64,000 nt of DNA. Origin: Cucumis sativus (taxonomy: Eukaryota; Streptophyta; Magnoliopsida; Cucurbitales; Cucurbitaceae). The translations under genes and the position numbers were made by a program. The notes below the pieces were generated by a model. That model did not search any database. It was not told the DNA's origin and saw nothing but the letters and a program-made list of their open reading frames with translations. Location: the NCBI RefSeq assembly GCF_000004075.3, contig NC_026656.2, forward strand, positions 16,103,607-16,167,606, read 5' to 3'. Below, in pieces: positions 1 through 12,574 of this stretch (the stretch's first letter is position 1; every line of letters starts with the position of its first letter).

Positions 1-499
1 GTTTAATTTGAAAGTTATCGTTTAAAATGAAGTATAAAATCATGTAGATCTACACTTATGTCTTTCATCTTAGGCCATTTTGGTGCATTGTATGTTAAAT
101 ATTGAATGAATTAAAGACCAAATTATTTCATCTCGAGGCATAGTATGCCCGAGATTGTGTATCAAAATCTATACGATCGTTTATCGCGCGCGTGACCAAT
201 TATTACGTGTTGACGGGAGTAATTTTGATATTTTATCTTGTAGACTTGGGCGAGCATGTTGCCTGAGGTAATTTTGGTATTTTACATTGTGGCCCTGTAC
301 TCTTTTTTTCGTTTTCAAAATTGTTTCGCTTAAATATTTTGCTAATTTGTTATATTTTTTAAAAAACCTAACAAATTAACCTTTAAACTGGTTTAGGTTA
401 TACTAATTTGAACTATAAAATTTCAACTTTTATCCGATTGAACTTTGAGCTTAAATAATTGCTCCAAATTTCACTATTATTTAATTCATTCTAATTCAC

Positions 500-533
<34 letters not shown>

Positions 534-1101
534 AAGAAAAAAACAGTTCTAAATCACAAAGCATAACGTGTGAGTGAACATTTTCATCATATCACCAAAA
601 AGCTAACGATACATTGGAAAACCAACACAGTATCCAAGAATATGAATACAAAAATTATAAATCACAAAGCATTGTAACCCTCTAATAAAGTGCAAAATAT
701 TTATTTATTAATTTAAGTATATATCTTCTAGAATGTTTCCATAAATACATCCAAATCCAAAAATAACCATCTAATATCTCTATGGCTAATTGATCAAAAT
801 GCAAAATCTAATTGCATTTCTTTTGTTTTCCTTTTCCCATTTTTCCATCAAAAGAAATAAAGATACTAGCTAGCTAGAAGGGATCAAGATTTGGTTGAAT
901 ATTGGAGCAAGTATTCATTTACAACAGCCATTTCACTGTTTTATTGAAGAAATTCTTACAATGTTGTATAACCAGGATGGCATAAGATATAAATAACAAT
1001 ATTAATGAGATATAGATATTATATGTACTATTCACATGCCTGTACATCATAAATTGACAATTGTAAGACAACTGTACCATGTTTAGGGATGTAGTTAAAT
1101 T
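1..1101. other. Intergenic, AT-rich, with (AT)n microsatellite
   Basis: No coding potential is visible. A pure (AT)n run lies at about 502-531. The right end is presumably the 3' UTR and downstream flank of the minus-strand SPD1-like gene whose stop codon is at 1102-1104. Confidence 0.7.
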
Positions 1102-4100
1102 TCATTCAGGTAGCAAGGGCAGCCTAGAGATGCCAGTTCCTTCATCAATTATTGATTTTAAAATCGATTTTGGTTCTTTGAGAGTCTTGTTCTTCAACCT
1201 TACCGGAAGAATTTGCAACCTGGGGTTTGGATCAGAACTGGAGTACTCAGCCGCTAACTGATAACTTTCAACAAGTTCAAGTTGCCGGGCAACAATTTCG
1301 GAACATCGAGGTAGAAGTTCCACTGGCTCTCCACCAGGAATGACAATATATTCAATGGCAAGTCTAACTTCCTGTCAGATTTCGGAACAGGAGAAGATTA
1401 AGACCACAGAACAAGAATATATGTCCAAAGAATCGCAATAGTAAGTGTAAAAATGCAAATTTTGAATCATTAAAATTGGTTTTTTAAAACATGTTTCAAA
1501 GTGATTTTAAGTTTTTAACAATTTCAGAATCACTCCTAAACAAGCTCATACATTGTACAGAATTAGGTGAGTAGATTAACATGAATTTAGATTCTTGGAA
1601 CAGGAGTAGAATCCTAGCCACATGTGATGCACTTCTCGTTAGAAAGGGATATCATAGTACGCTATGATGCTTGCGGAAGACAATAGAATTGCAGTTGAAA
1701 TTGGAATAGAGTGCCAATGAAGCTACTTGTAACTTGTAACCACATACAGCGCGAGTTGTACCAAATGAATAGAAGTTTCAGCATATAAATAATAAAATTA
1801 TATTAGAAGTTGTGCTAACTTTCTGAAGATCGTGCTATCAATTGGTATGGAACTTTGACATATCAAATCAAAAAATAACATCATGCTATAAAATTCCAAA
1901 AAAAAAAAAAGACATTTGCTGCGAATTTATAATTCTAATTGGATAAAACCTCTTGTTAATAATTAGTGCTAATCGCAACAATGTGCTAAGGATTTTGACA
2001 ATCAGAACCAGTGAAATATGACTAAAATTCAAATTTTTTTACTTACACGAATAATTTGAATAAGCTAATGTCGAGTTTGGCGTTTAACTTAAATGCAAAA
2101 CAACGCACCTGTACACACACAAACAAAAGCATCAATGTGCAAGGAAATTACCTCCAATGCATCTATCTCTTCTAGAGATGGCTTTCTTTTTGGTGCATCA
2201 TCTTCTATTACAATGTCAGGTGTCTTTCGTGGTTTTTTGGATGTAGAGCTGGAATCTATCTTTATAATCATTCGTATTGCCTTCACCATTTGAGCCATTG
2301 TGTTCGACTGTATAACGATAAAGTTGTAAATATCTAAAGGAAGAATGTGTATATTTTTTAGTTATAGAAGTAAAAGTACCTTGATTACAAACACAGGCAA
2401 GTGGTGAAATTTTGCTACACTTCGGATCCATGGGTTTTGCTTCATTTCATAGCTGGTTGCTAATATTGCATCGGCAGTTTCAATGTCATCAGTTACGTCT
2501 ATTTCATTCTCAAGCTCCAATACTTGTGCCACTTGAAGTAGATCAGATTCAAGAATCTGGAAGTGCCAAATCAAGGGTGAGATACAGTAATAAAAAAGTG
2601 CATATGATTACCACAATATTCCATCCCATCCCAAAGCAACCGCCCCCAACACCAAACCAAAAATAAACAGAAGAACGTTTAAGTGTATTAATTATAATTT
2701 ATAAATCAAACATAGGTGATTTACCTTATAAGAATAGACTTGCACTGGTGAGCTCTTTTTGCTCACAGATCTACTCTTAGGCTGATGAGAAAAGTGGCCA
2801 ACGTCTTCTATGTCAGAATCATTATCAGCAATGACGTTAAGATCTTTTAAATTTACTCTTCCTTGAAGAATCGTTTCGTGTTTTGGAGACGACTCCACGG
2901 AATGGTTAGCATAAGTCTCCATCTGGCGTACTTTCAGGTTAGAGTCACTATGAGCAATGATGTTACTATCTTTTGAAGGTAATCTTTCGTGAAGACCAAG
3001 ACTCTTGACATGATTTGGTGATGACCCCATAGAATGGTTAGCATAAGTATCTACATGACGTACTTCAAAAAGAGGAGGTTTTCCTACACCAATGAGAATA
3101 CAGATGGCAGATGATCAATTGCAAGAATGTAAGAAGGAAAGGATTACAGTTTAACAATTCCAAATTAGTGGAGAAAGTACCTGCTAATATTGCATCAACT
3201 GTTGTATCCAGTCTGTGATGAACACGACATTCAGTTTTGGATATCATCTCAACTGCACAGGTAAAAGTAGAAGGTCCTTTTCTCTCAAGAATTGTCTTCT
3301 GCACTTTTCTTTTCCTTGCTTCCTCATCACCGAGGGTCACACTCTATGTCCAAGAAAACAAAAATGAGAGCAACTTTCATCAATATACTTCCCTTTAGAA
3401 AACAGGATTTGCAAGACAGCTAGCAGTTCACAAGATAACTTTTTTCCTCCCCGACGATGTGCTAGAAATGATGGCCATGGAGCACATCTTCATTGAACAT
3501 TGGATTAACAATTGCTTTGTACTCTAGTTAAAGACACATGCAAATGCATTGGATGCAGGCTGAGAGAAATAGAAGGATTTTTTTTCACACCTCGATGCCG
3601 CCAACAAGGATTTGCAATGATGGATTTTTTATGATGTTGTCAATGGTGATCCCGTGAGCTGTCCCTACCAGCTGAACCCCTCTTTGAGCAATGGTGCTGG
3701 CAGCTAGTGCTTCAAGTTCTGTTCCAATTTCATCAATGATTATGGTTTCAGGCATGTGGTTCTCCACTGCTTCAATCATAACCTACAAAGAAACCAACTC
3801 GAACCTTGATTTGGGTCTATCAAATGAAGTAATGGTTAAAACCATAATCGTGTCTTGTGCTCTCACCGTGTGCTGCATGTTAACATTAGGGACTTGCATC
3901 CTCCTTGCACTGCCTATTCCTGCATGGGGAACATCTCCATCACCTCCAATTTCATTGGAAGTATCCACAATAACAACACGTTTCTTGTGGTCATCTGCCA
4001 ACATCCGAGCAATTTCTCTGCACAAGTCAAAGAATACAAAAGAATGATTTTATTCCATAATTCGATATGGTAAGTAAAGGGAGGGTAGACCATAACTTCA

Positions 4101-5683
4101 ACAATGTAAGACTTCAATCAAAGTTCAGTTTAGCTCATTCTTTATGGCCTATTCTTGGAGTTGGAAGTTGAAAAACAATATCATCATTTTTATGGTGTGG
4201 GGGTTTGAGATCATTGATGCAAAGACTTTTTATAGTACACGTAGCCTCTAATAGTTTTCTTACACTTCTTTGTACAATGTGCTGCTAATCAAGAATCAAG
4301 AAAAAATTGAGAATAATAAGGTATTGATTCCGGTTGTTCTTAGAATCTTAGTAAATTTACATACCTGATTAGTGTGGTTTTCCCAACTCCTGGCGGTCCA
4401 ATAACCAAGATGGAACCTCCACCCTCTACTAAATCACGAATGATCTCAGCACTTCCAGAGATAGAACGTCCCACCCGACAGGTAAGGCCAATAATTTGCA
4501 TTTTTACGGTTTCGAATTGCACTTATCCGATGCAAAGATCTGTCCATGCCAGATCGGTTGTCATCTGAGAAGTCTCCAACCTAAATAACAAACCAACCCC
4601 AAATTTATTTCATCTCACCCTCTAAATGGCCTATTTAACTATACGGTCTTCTTTCTAGCCTGGTTATTTAACAGCACAAATTTGTGCCATGTTTCAGTAA
4701 AATTCTACACAACCAATCACAAAAGGGACCGAGTTAAACGCTGCAAAATATGTATTGTAAAATACATCAACAGGGGAGCTGAATCTTAATTCTTACATAG
4801 CATTCCATATGAAAATAAACTCCAGCTCATCCACAATTCCCAACTTTATGCATAAATTATACAGAAAATAAACATTAATTATAATCCAAGTGACAGTGAA
4901 CCATAAATATTTTGGAGGATAAAATATACTCAAATTATCACCTTAGCTATCGCGTGGCTTAGATCTTCATGCTTCACAGGCTCTTCCGAAATGGGCCAGT
5001 CCCCGATGGAAACCTAGCAATTGGGTTCCTCCCCAAATCCAACACCACTTCAATCAATTCCCGAAATTCAGTGTGCGATCTCAGCTCCTTCCTCATCCTC
5101 GAAGGCAAAAGTTCAATAAACATCTCCAACTCCGCAGTAGCCTTCGACTGCGACGAAGTCGAAGCAGAGTCCAAATCCAAGCTAGAATTCGAATTCGACA
5201 GATTCGTCAACAACCCATTACCTGAAAACAACCGATCAGACGACGGCCGACGAATTTCAGGGGAACGAAACGACGGAGCCGAAGATTCAGACGAAATAAC
5301 CCCTTTACGCACGGGACGTGTTCGACGAAACGACGAGGGGAATTTCGAAACGGAATGAGAGTTTTGCAGATATGCAAGAGTCGAAATAGGGATTTGGTTA
5401 GCCGAATGCCATGAACTGTGAAGATCAATCAGCAAAAAATGCGAATTCAAAGCTCTCATCCTCACTAACTCCTTAACTTCTGAGAACCCAATTCCTGTTA
5501 CGAAATTCAAAATGAAGAGAACCTCAGATGTGGGGTGATTGAGAATGAGTTGAACTAGAAAGATTGATGATGGAGAAGAAGAAGAAGAAGATTCGGAGTA
5601 TCTCCTTTTCAGGATGAAGATTTTGGAGGGAAAGTGGGAGCCACAAGAGCGAGATACGAGCTGTTATTGACCGTTGAAGCCAT
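1102..5683 (-). CDS. SPD1: SPD1/Ycf45-type plastid AAA ATPase (nine exons, three homopolymer indels)
   Basis: Plant AAA-type P-loop ATPase related to cyanobacterial/algal Ycf45 and Arabidopsis SEEDLING PLASTID DEVELOPMENT 1, a plastid protein needed for chloroplast formation in seedlings. Exons by splice-site reading, in transcript order: 5683-4942, 4580-4365, 4017-3867, 3782-3591, 3343-3181, 3083-2725, 2556-2380, 2307-2152, 1371-1102. Walker [10 protein letters not shown] lies near residue 311 and Walker B IIIDEIG near 385. The C-terminal part resembles the Ycf45 tail. Three single-base indels break the frame: a missing A in the A4 run (minus strand) at 5621-5624, a missing G at 5001-5004, and an extra A at 4501-4505. 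Correcting them gives 2427 nt, about 808 residues. The start at 5683 has good plant context and a Ser-rich leader that could be a transit peptide, but it needs the first correction; ATG 5459 is the alternative (about 733 residues). Exon 6 carries an internal 44-residue duplication. Confidence 0.88.
2800..3070 (-). repeat. 44-codon tandem duplication inside SPD1-like exon 6
   Basis: Two adjacent in-frame copies share the core TYANHS and a downstream acidic stretch. The forward-strand marker ggttagcataagt occurs at 2904 and 3036, an offset of 132 bp (44 codons). The copies have diverged (for example GSSPNH against ESSPKH), so the duplication is not an assembly stutter. It lies in the linker between the ATPase core and the C-terminal region. 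Confidence 0.8.
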
Positions 5684-7556
5684 CGGAGGATGTAGCAACT
5701 TAAAGAAGACCACACATTTTTATTATTGTGTTTGGACAAAAATGAAAGTGAAGAAGAAGAAGGTTTAATTGAATAGAATTGTCTTCTTTTACCCAAATCC
5801 TTGGAACTCTTTGAAAAAATCATCCATTTCCTTGTTGGCCAATTGCTTGGAACTCTTTGTGGAAATGCAACCTTGAATCCTAAACAAAATTGCAAGAACC
5901 ACCCATGTTCTATTTTGTTAGTTATAATCACATTCATATTTTCAATTTGCTCAGTTTGTACTTTTTGTGCTTTTTAAAGGATTGCAATCAACCCCTCTTT
6001 TAACTTAAACGTTGTTTATTAATTTAAATCACATAAGTTGCAAATTTGTAATAGAATAAACAAACTTGGGAGAGAGTACGAAAGAAGAAAGATGAACACT
6101 TTCAACCACGAAATCCTTTGGAATTCTATTGTTCATAACAAAGATTCTAACCAAAAAACAAAAAAATTAGAGAAAATATCTTGAACATGTTAGGGAAAAT
6201 GTAAAAAATTTCCAAAACTCCCATTTAACATCAACTCACACCAAAATATTAAAACACACACACACAATTTGCTAAAGTAAAAATTTTGAAAATGTTAATA
6301 TCGATAGAGTGAACTTAGGGTACGACACTTGTGGCATTTTAAAGTCATGTTGTGGTAGTTAGAATCGATCAGAAAGAAATAGCATATAACATTTTGTAGG
6401 ACATCTAAAGTGGAGGTAACGATCAAGGAAGACGGTAGGGATATCAGACATTTGAGTGATGAGATGTTATGTATCAAAGAAATAAAGAGGTGTTTGAAAG
6501 CGAGTATTTACTCAAATTTTGAGGTTAAAAATGTAGTATCTTGAAATATATGAAATCAAATTGAAACAAAGCTATAATGCTAGGGGTAAAATTGTAACAT
6601 TTTAATACTTATATATTAAAACAAAATCAAAATTAAATATTTAAATGTATAACATCTTGGAATTAAAGACTCAATAAAATCTAAACTAAAAACCTATGGA
6701 TGGAAACAATATTTTCTTTGAAAATAATAAAAAATGAAAGTTAAAAAATTTCAACCTACCAGATTGGAACCATTCATATTGTTTTATAATAGGTAATAGA
6801 TGACTATTTATTGGAAGACAAATTGTATAATCATATCAAGCTAGTATTGATATGACAAAGGGTAAGTAAACACATGGATGTTTTATAAATTGCTATTGGT
6901 TTTAAAAATCACAATTTTGTTCGTAACTTATTTTTTATTAATATTATTATTCATAAATTGAGAATCTCAAAGGGCTTAAATTTGAGAGTGATTGTTGTTT
7001 CATAAACTGTGCCAGCCATCATACTGATCGCGTGATGTGGTGTGGTGAGATGAGGAATAAAATCATATATTTGTATCTAATAATATTATTAATTGATGGT
7101 TCATTTTTCTTGTTTATCCATTTGTTTTTCTTAATTAATTATTTGATGGCTTGTGATTCAAAGTCTTTTAAAAATTATCTTTCATTTTTCAAAAGAATAT
7201 GGATGAAAAATATATTTCTATCTTTCGTTTTATTATGTAAAAGAGAGTGAGCATTATGATCGACTTTTAATACATATGCCATCGAGATAGACGAGATATG
7301 GATAATCATATCTTAAGTGATGTATGACAATTGTTTTAAAGCACACAGTAAACCAACTAAACGTTTTAAAAATATTATGAGAGAAGACATTTAATGGTAT
7401 AGTAGTTAGCAATGTATGTAAAAGACTAGGTTTTATTAATTTTAAAGATAGATGTCATTTGGATCAATTAGTCTTCCATTTAAAGGAACAAAAATGTGAA
7501 TATGCCAATTAAAGTCAAAGACTTGAATAAGAAGAAAAAGAAAAAGAAAAAAAGAC
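5684..7556. other. Intergenic region between SPD1-like gene and tRNA-Tyr
   Basis: AT-rich DNA. The left few hundred bases are expected to hold the promoter and 5' UTR of the divergent minus-strand SPD1-like gene. Short ORFs at 5524-5937, 6295-6477 and 7032-7250 have no recognisable domain and low-complexity composition; I do not call them genes. Confidence 0.6.
7547..7553 (-). terminator. RNA polymerase III terminator of tRNA-Tyr
   Basis: Seven A residues on the plus strand are a T7 run on the minus strand, three bases past the tRNA 3' end. That is a standard Pol III stop signal. More T runs follow at 7532-7545. Confidence 0.85.
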
Positions 7557-7648
7557 TCCGACCTGCCGGATTCGAACCAGCGACCTAAGGATTACAGATT
7601 GGATATTCCCACTACAGTCCTCCGCTCTACCAACTGAGCTAAGGTCGG
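7557..7648 (-). tRNA. trnY-GUA: tRNA-Tyr (GUA) with 19-bp intron
   Basis: On the minus strand the acceptor stem CCGACCT pairs with AGGTCGG, with A as discriminator. The D arm contains TAGCTCAGTTGG (A box) and the T arm contains GGTTCGAATCC (B box). The anticodon loop reads CTGTAG-intron-A, giving anticodon GTA, with the stem GAGGA/TCCTT. The 19-bp intron sits after position 37, as in essentially all nuclear plant tRNA-Tyr genes. Mature length is 73 nt before CCA addition. The intron shows this is a nuclear, not organellar, tRNA. Confidence 0.97.
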
Positions 7649-8990
7649 ATTTGTATAATCAACGGCATAATAATTATTATAACTAATGAATATTTAAAAT
7701 TTTAAAATATATATCTCAAAATTACTAGAATTATTTATATACTAAGAAATTTAAATTATTTATTATATATGCTATAGATCTGCTGTTTTCCACTTCTGTT
7801 TATAACTAAATGTTTGATTTTGATCTCCTAAAATTACCTTTTAAATAATATATAAGTTTCATTATGAATTTTTCTTTTTTCTATTTACATACGCATTTCA
7901 CATATGTTGGAAGAATCAAATCCAGGAATGCAACCAATCTCAAATTTTATAAACAATATGGTTTGTTTCCAAGTATCATTCTTCAAACTAATAACAATGG
8001 ATCCATGTAACTTTCTAAATTATTACACTTACTAGTTTATAAAATAAATTTAAAATATAGCACAATCATAAAATATTTACAAATATATAAAAAAGTTGAC
8101 CAATGTCAAGTATACCTTTAAGTGGCTATTGTTGATAGAAAGTATCGCTAATAACTGAGATCAATGACAACAACTTACAATGAATTTCTCAATTTGAAAG
8201 TTATCCCTAACAACATTATCTACCAATGACATAAACTTATGACATAAACTTATGACATAAACTTATGACAACTATTAACGAAATTTTTCAATTTAAGAAA
8301 AACGAAAAGAAACATTCCTAACGATGACAAATAAAAAATCATTTATAGTAGCCATCAGCCATAGCAACTAATAACAAATTATCAATAATAACAACGACCA
8401 CTAATAACTCTTAATTCAATAAACTTGGAAAGGAACGTCCAAAATTATAACTATAAATGAGTTATTTCAGTCTTTTACTAATTCTTGTATTATATATACA
8501 ATTATTTTATTCCCATGTTACATATTATATATATATATATTTTTTTTGTTTAAATGCCCTTTATGCAAAGTAGTATTTTAAAAAATATTATTTAACTAAA
8601 TTGATTGCAATGATGAATCAAACTCATATGTTATCCATTGTTTACTGTACAAATGTAGAAAGGTATCGGGTAATTTTATTTTCATGCGACGATGACGATG
8701 AAGAGACGAGAAGGATGTAGCCAACTTTTTATTTTGTTCTTAGAATAATTCTACATATTTTCATATTGCGCCCTACTAGTATTAGGTGAGTGCATCATAA
8801 ATCCTTACTAGTATTATTAAACCTAATTTTGATTTCTCAAATTGGTAATTTCAATACAAGCAAAAGGGTCGCCGCGCCGCGTATAATGACGAAAATACCC
8901 CTTACCCATTCGTTAGGTAGAGGGGGCTTTTCGTCAATCCACGTCAATAGTAATAAAATATAGCTTAAATCCATTATCCATTCTTAATCA
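7649..8990. other. Intergenic AT-rich region with short tandem repeat
   Basis: No gene seen. A 13-bp unit (atgacataaactt) is repeated about 3.3 times at 8226-8269. A GC-richer patch at 8866-8930 precedes the 5' leader of the next plus-strand gene. Confidence 0.6.
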
Positions 8991-11141
8991 AAGTCCATGT
9001 CAGCAATCGACGCTGAGTCGTCAAATCGGAGAAGAAAACGCCATGCATCACCAAAAACACAAATTGACGAATACGATTCCCGATTCCGGTTTTTTTCTTC
9101 TTCTCTCCTCGTTTCAATTCCCATTTTCTGTGGGCTTCGTGATCGGGATTTGTTTATTTTCGATCGAACCCAGATACCGAGATTGGATTTTTTTTAATCG
9201 CATTGTGTTTGTTCTTCTGTATCCACTGGAATAATGCTTTTGTGACGTTTCCACTTCGAGGTATGGATTTTGATGCTCTTGTTTCTGGGGAATCTGTTTC
9301 TTCTCTTCTTTCTGTTGTTTTGATTTGGATTTTCGATTCTGTGGGTTTTTTCCCATGGAAATGGGCGCTTGGATGTTTATTGGGCCAAATGTATATCGTT
9401 TTGTCGAGAATCTGCTGGTGGGTCTTCTTACTGGATTTTTATTTGTTCCCGAAGAATCTGTCCTTTTTTTGTACTCTTCATTTTCTTTCGAGTTTAATAC
9501 GTTTTTTCTTTTGGAAAATGGGTGAATTTTGCAGTTAGGTTAGGGTAGGTTGAGGAATTGCGAACTGTTGTCTCTCGTTTTCCATTATGATCTGGATCCA
9601 CTAAACTGATTGGAAGTGTTTAATTGACGATTGAAGGCGAAGGAATTTGAGGTCGGGTGAGTACTTTTTTAATAAGAATTGAGCATTTCCTTGAGATACA
9701 TACAATTCCTTATGCTTTGAACTATGAAGATCTATCTTGTGTTTGATTTCTTTATGGGAGGAGTGGTGTTAAATTTCTGTTAATTTACCTGTCTGGCTCA
9801 TTAGTCGAGAGTCTGGGTTCTCAAATCTGGATCAATGGTCTGAATTTTCATAGACCACGACGATAAATTGTGGTGATGTTTGATTTTTACAAGGAAAATT
9901 GTGGAAGCTCTTTGTGTTTCTTGACAAAAAAGGGACAATGATGATTCAGTTGTATGCATTTTATATCATCGAAATGGATAAGGGAAAAATTGTCTCGTCT
10001 GCACTATGATGCAAGAAACAGGTTTAAATCTTTCAGTTCAAGAGACAAGGGTTATAAATAATTAAATATGTATTGGCTTAGTTCATACTTTAGACTAGGG
10101 AAGCAAGGAAAATCTGAGGATCCTGAAACTTTCACGGTTCATGATTTGAAAATTTCTCTTAGAGGTCACAGGGTTACTTAAGAAATTTGTTTATAAACTC
10201 GGCATCTCTGCCTATGTTTGGAAAGTGGCGCTTCATGTGGCTCACTGGAGTATGCTCTCTGTTATGAGACATTTGAGAGGAGAAATACCAGAGTGTTTGG
10301 GGGGGGTGGTGGTCAATAAGGATCCAACTTCTAAGTAATCTTTCGTTTTCCGTGAAGTTTCATGTTTATCTTTAGATTTCATTTTTGAAGGCTTTTTGTA
10401 ACTAAATGCTTGGTAACATTATTGTCAGTTGGAACTCATTTCTTTAGAGGGATCGTCTGTGGAGTGGTTTCTTTTGTATGCCTTTGTTCTTTCTCAATAA
10501 AAGAAATCATTTCTGTTAAAAAACTTATTTGCAATATGTTCTCCTTCTCCTATTGAAAATTAGGTCCTGATTTAAACTCAATTGTTAACTGGATTCATAA
10601 TGGATATAACCGCTTTACAACTTCAGACAAATTTCACATGTATTATGTTATGTATGTGTCTTCACAAATTTTTTTCACTACAGCTGACCACCAGGCACCA
10701 ACTAGTTTCTTTGCCAGTTTTATTCTGTGAAGCAGTTCAAATAAGAAGTTCACCGATTTTTGTTTTGGGACAAGTTCTGATGGCTCAACTAGATTGTGGG
10801 TTTCATTTGTGAAACTAGGCCGATTGTTTTAATTGCAGCATATATGAAACTTGTGGTGAGAATATTTGTTGAAATTTTGTGAATATTGATTTCTATTGTC
10901 AGTTGAAATGGTTTTCAGCATGTCTTTTTGTTTCTGATTCCAGGCTCCAGAGGATAAAAAAAGTGTATATGAATGTATGTATTGCACACACATGCTAAGT
11001 ACTGGTTGTTCTCTGAAGATAGGGATAATTATTATGTCAGAACTTTCTGTTCTTTTTAGTAAGAGTACTGCTTGTTGGGCTTCTAAAAGAAATACTTGCT
11101 TCATCGTTGCAGGAAGGATTGAATCTACTGCTTCAGAGAAG

Positions 11142-12574
11142 ATGGAGATGAATAAAAAAAGTTCTCATTCAAAAGAGAAACCGACTATGGGCCGTTCTTC
11201 ATCTTCTAGTGAAGTGAAAAAGCCTGCTGAAAAAGACTTGAGCTCCCCACGTTTGTTAATCAGGGTAAGCAAGCATCTATTGAATTTGATAGGGATAAGC
11301 CACCTGTTTGTTAGTTTTTGGGGATTAGTATTTCTTTTGTGCTTGTATCATGTTTCCTATAACTGATGACCCCGTGGAGCTTGGAAGTTTGGAATAAATG
11401 CTCGAAGAGAAAAAGAAGACGCACAACTCGTTGTTTGGTTCTGTTCATGTGAATTGTTTTGAGGTTCTCTATTGCAATTTGTGTTTTCAGTTAATTTAGA
11501 TGCTCCAATTTTACTCCCTCACTTGGGTAGCTCTGTGGTGGACTTGTATTTTCGCCATTTTGTTTGTGGGGGTATTTAGCTGGAGAGGAACAATATAAGA
11601 TCTAAGAGAGATTGAGGGATTTAGAGGTGAGCATTGGGAGTTCCGTTAATACTTATTATTATTGTTTCTAATTTCCAGCTTGATCATTCTTTTAGATTGG
11701 AGTCCTTTCTTATAATTAGGGTTGGGGATTCTTTTGATGGGCTTGTTTGTTATATGCCCTTATATGTTTCCACATTTCTCCATGGAATCTCTGTTTCTTT
11801 AAAAATAATAAAAAATCCCAGTTTAATCTTAGAAGGTGTTGATATTGTTACACTTGCTTTCTTAACTGCGAAATGAAATGGTGACGGAATCATTGAATTG
11901 ATCTGAGTTTTCTGAATTTGGTAAATGCGCGTGAATGCTAAAGGTGGAAGTCAGGCAAAACTGAAAGAAAGACTGAGGAAAATGGACCAGTAGTTATGGT
12001 TGGAGAAAGGAAGAGGTTTTGTGAGGGAATATGGAAATCTCAACACTGTATACTTTTATGTTTAATGGATTGAATTATTCAGACGACAAACCATGTTGCA
12101 AATATTGGTCTATCACTAATATACTATAAGAGTCTATTAACAATAGAAGTCTCACCGATAGAAATTGCTATATTTACAAATTTTTAAAATTGTTGCTATA
12201 TACTAAGTATTATTCCTAAAATGGCTACTTATTATAGTCATCCAACTAAAGTAGAACATCTGGATGGGCTAGTAGGATATATCGGCCAAGTCCCAGCCCA
12301 AATAGATATTAGGAAGTTGGTTGATTCATGCGACAGCTGTACTTCTGACATCTAAATGTTCGTGTCCTTTTAAGGAATTTTTGTTTCTTCAAGCTTAGAT
12401 TTCTTAAAATAGTGACGGTAACTTTTTCATCATTATGTTTGGTTTAAATATATATTCCCTGATCATAATAACCCACGTCTTTTTTTGTAGCTGCAATTTG
12501 TTGGCACGAGAGTAGAAAGAAGTGGGTCGATAAAAATTCTCAACAACAACAAAGAATGGAAAGGGAATCAATGA
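11142..12574 (+). CDS. Small basic, Ser/Lys-rich protein of unknown function (68 aa, two coding exons)
   Basis: Proposed CDS joins 11142-11264 and 12491-12574. The first exon opens after an acceptor (TTGCAG, ending 11112), starts at ATG 11142 and ends AATCAGG|GTAAGC. The second follows TTTTTTGTAG. The join is phase 0 and gives 68 residues ending ...NNNKEWKGNQ. The N-terminal 35 residues are Lys/Ser-rich and probably disordered; the joined part contains LLIRLQFVGTRVERSGSIKIL, which looks folded or beta-prone. No indel is needed, unlike the larger genes here. I do not recognise the family. It lies between the SPD1-like and SCPL49-like genes. An alternative is that the second exon is 3' UTR and the protein is shorter. 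Confidence 0.5.
12090..12215. repeat. Dispersed repeat remnant (cucurbit-type)
   Basis: A segment with tctatcactaat, a degenerate inverted partner, and flanking attgctata/gttgctatata motifs resembles a family I associate with cucurbit introns and intergenic DNA. A related segment is at about 23390-23530. Family identity is from memory of its look, not from a search. Confidence 0.4.

Noticed and set aside
8997..9197. 66-codon ORF starting MSAIDAESSNRRRKRHASP.
   Set aside because: It lies in pyrimidine-rich leader-like sequence, ends in a Phe-rich chance extension, and could not be joined in frame to a downstream exon.
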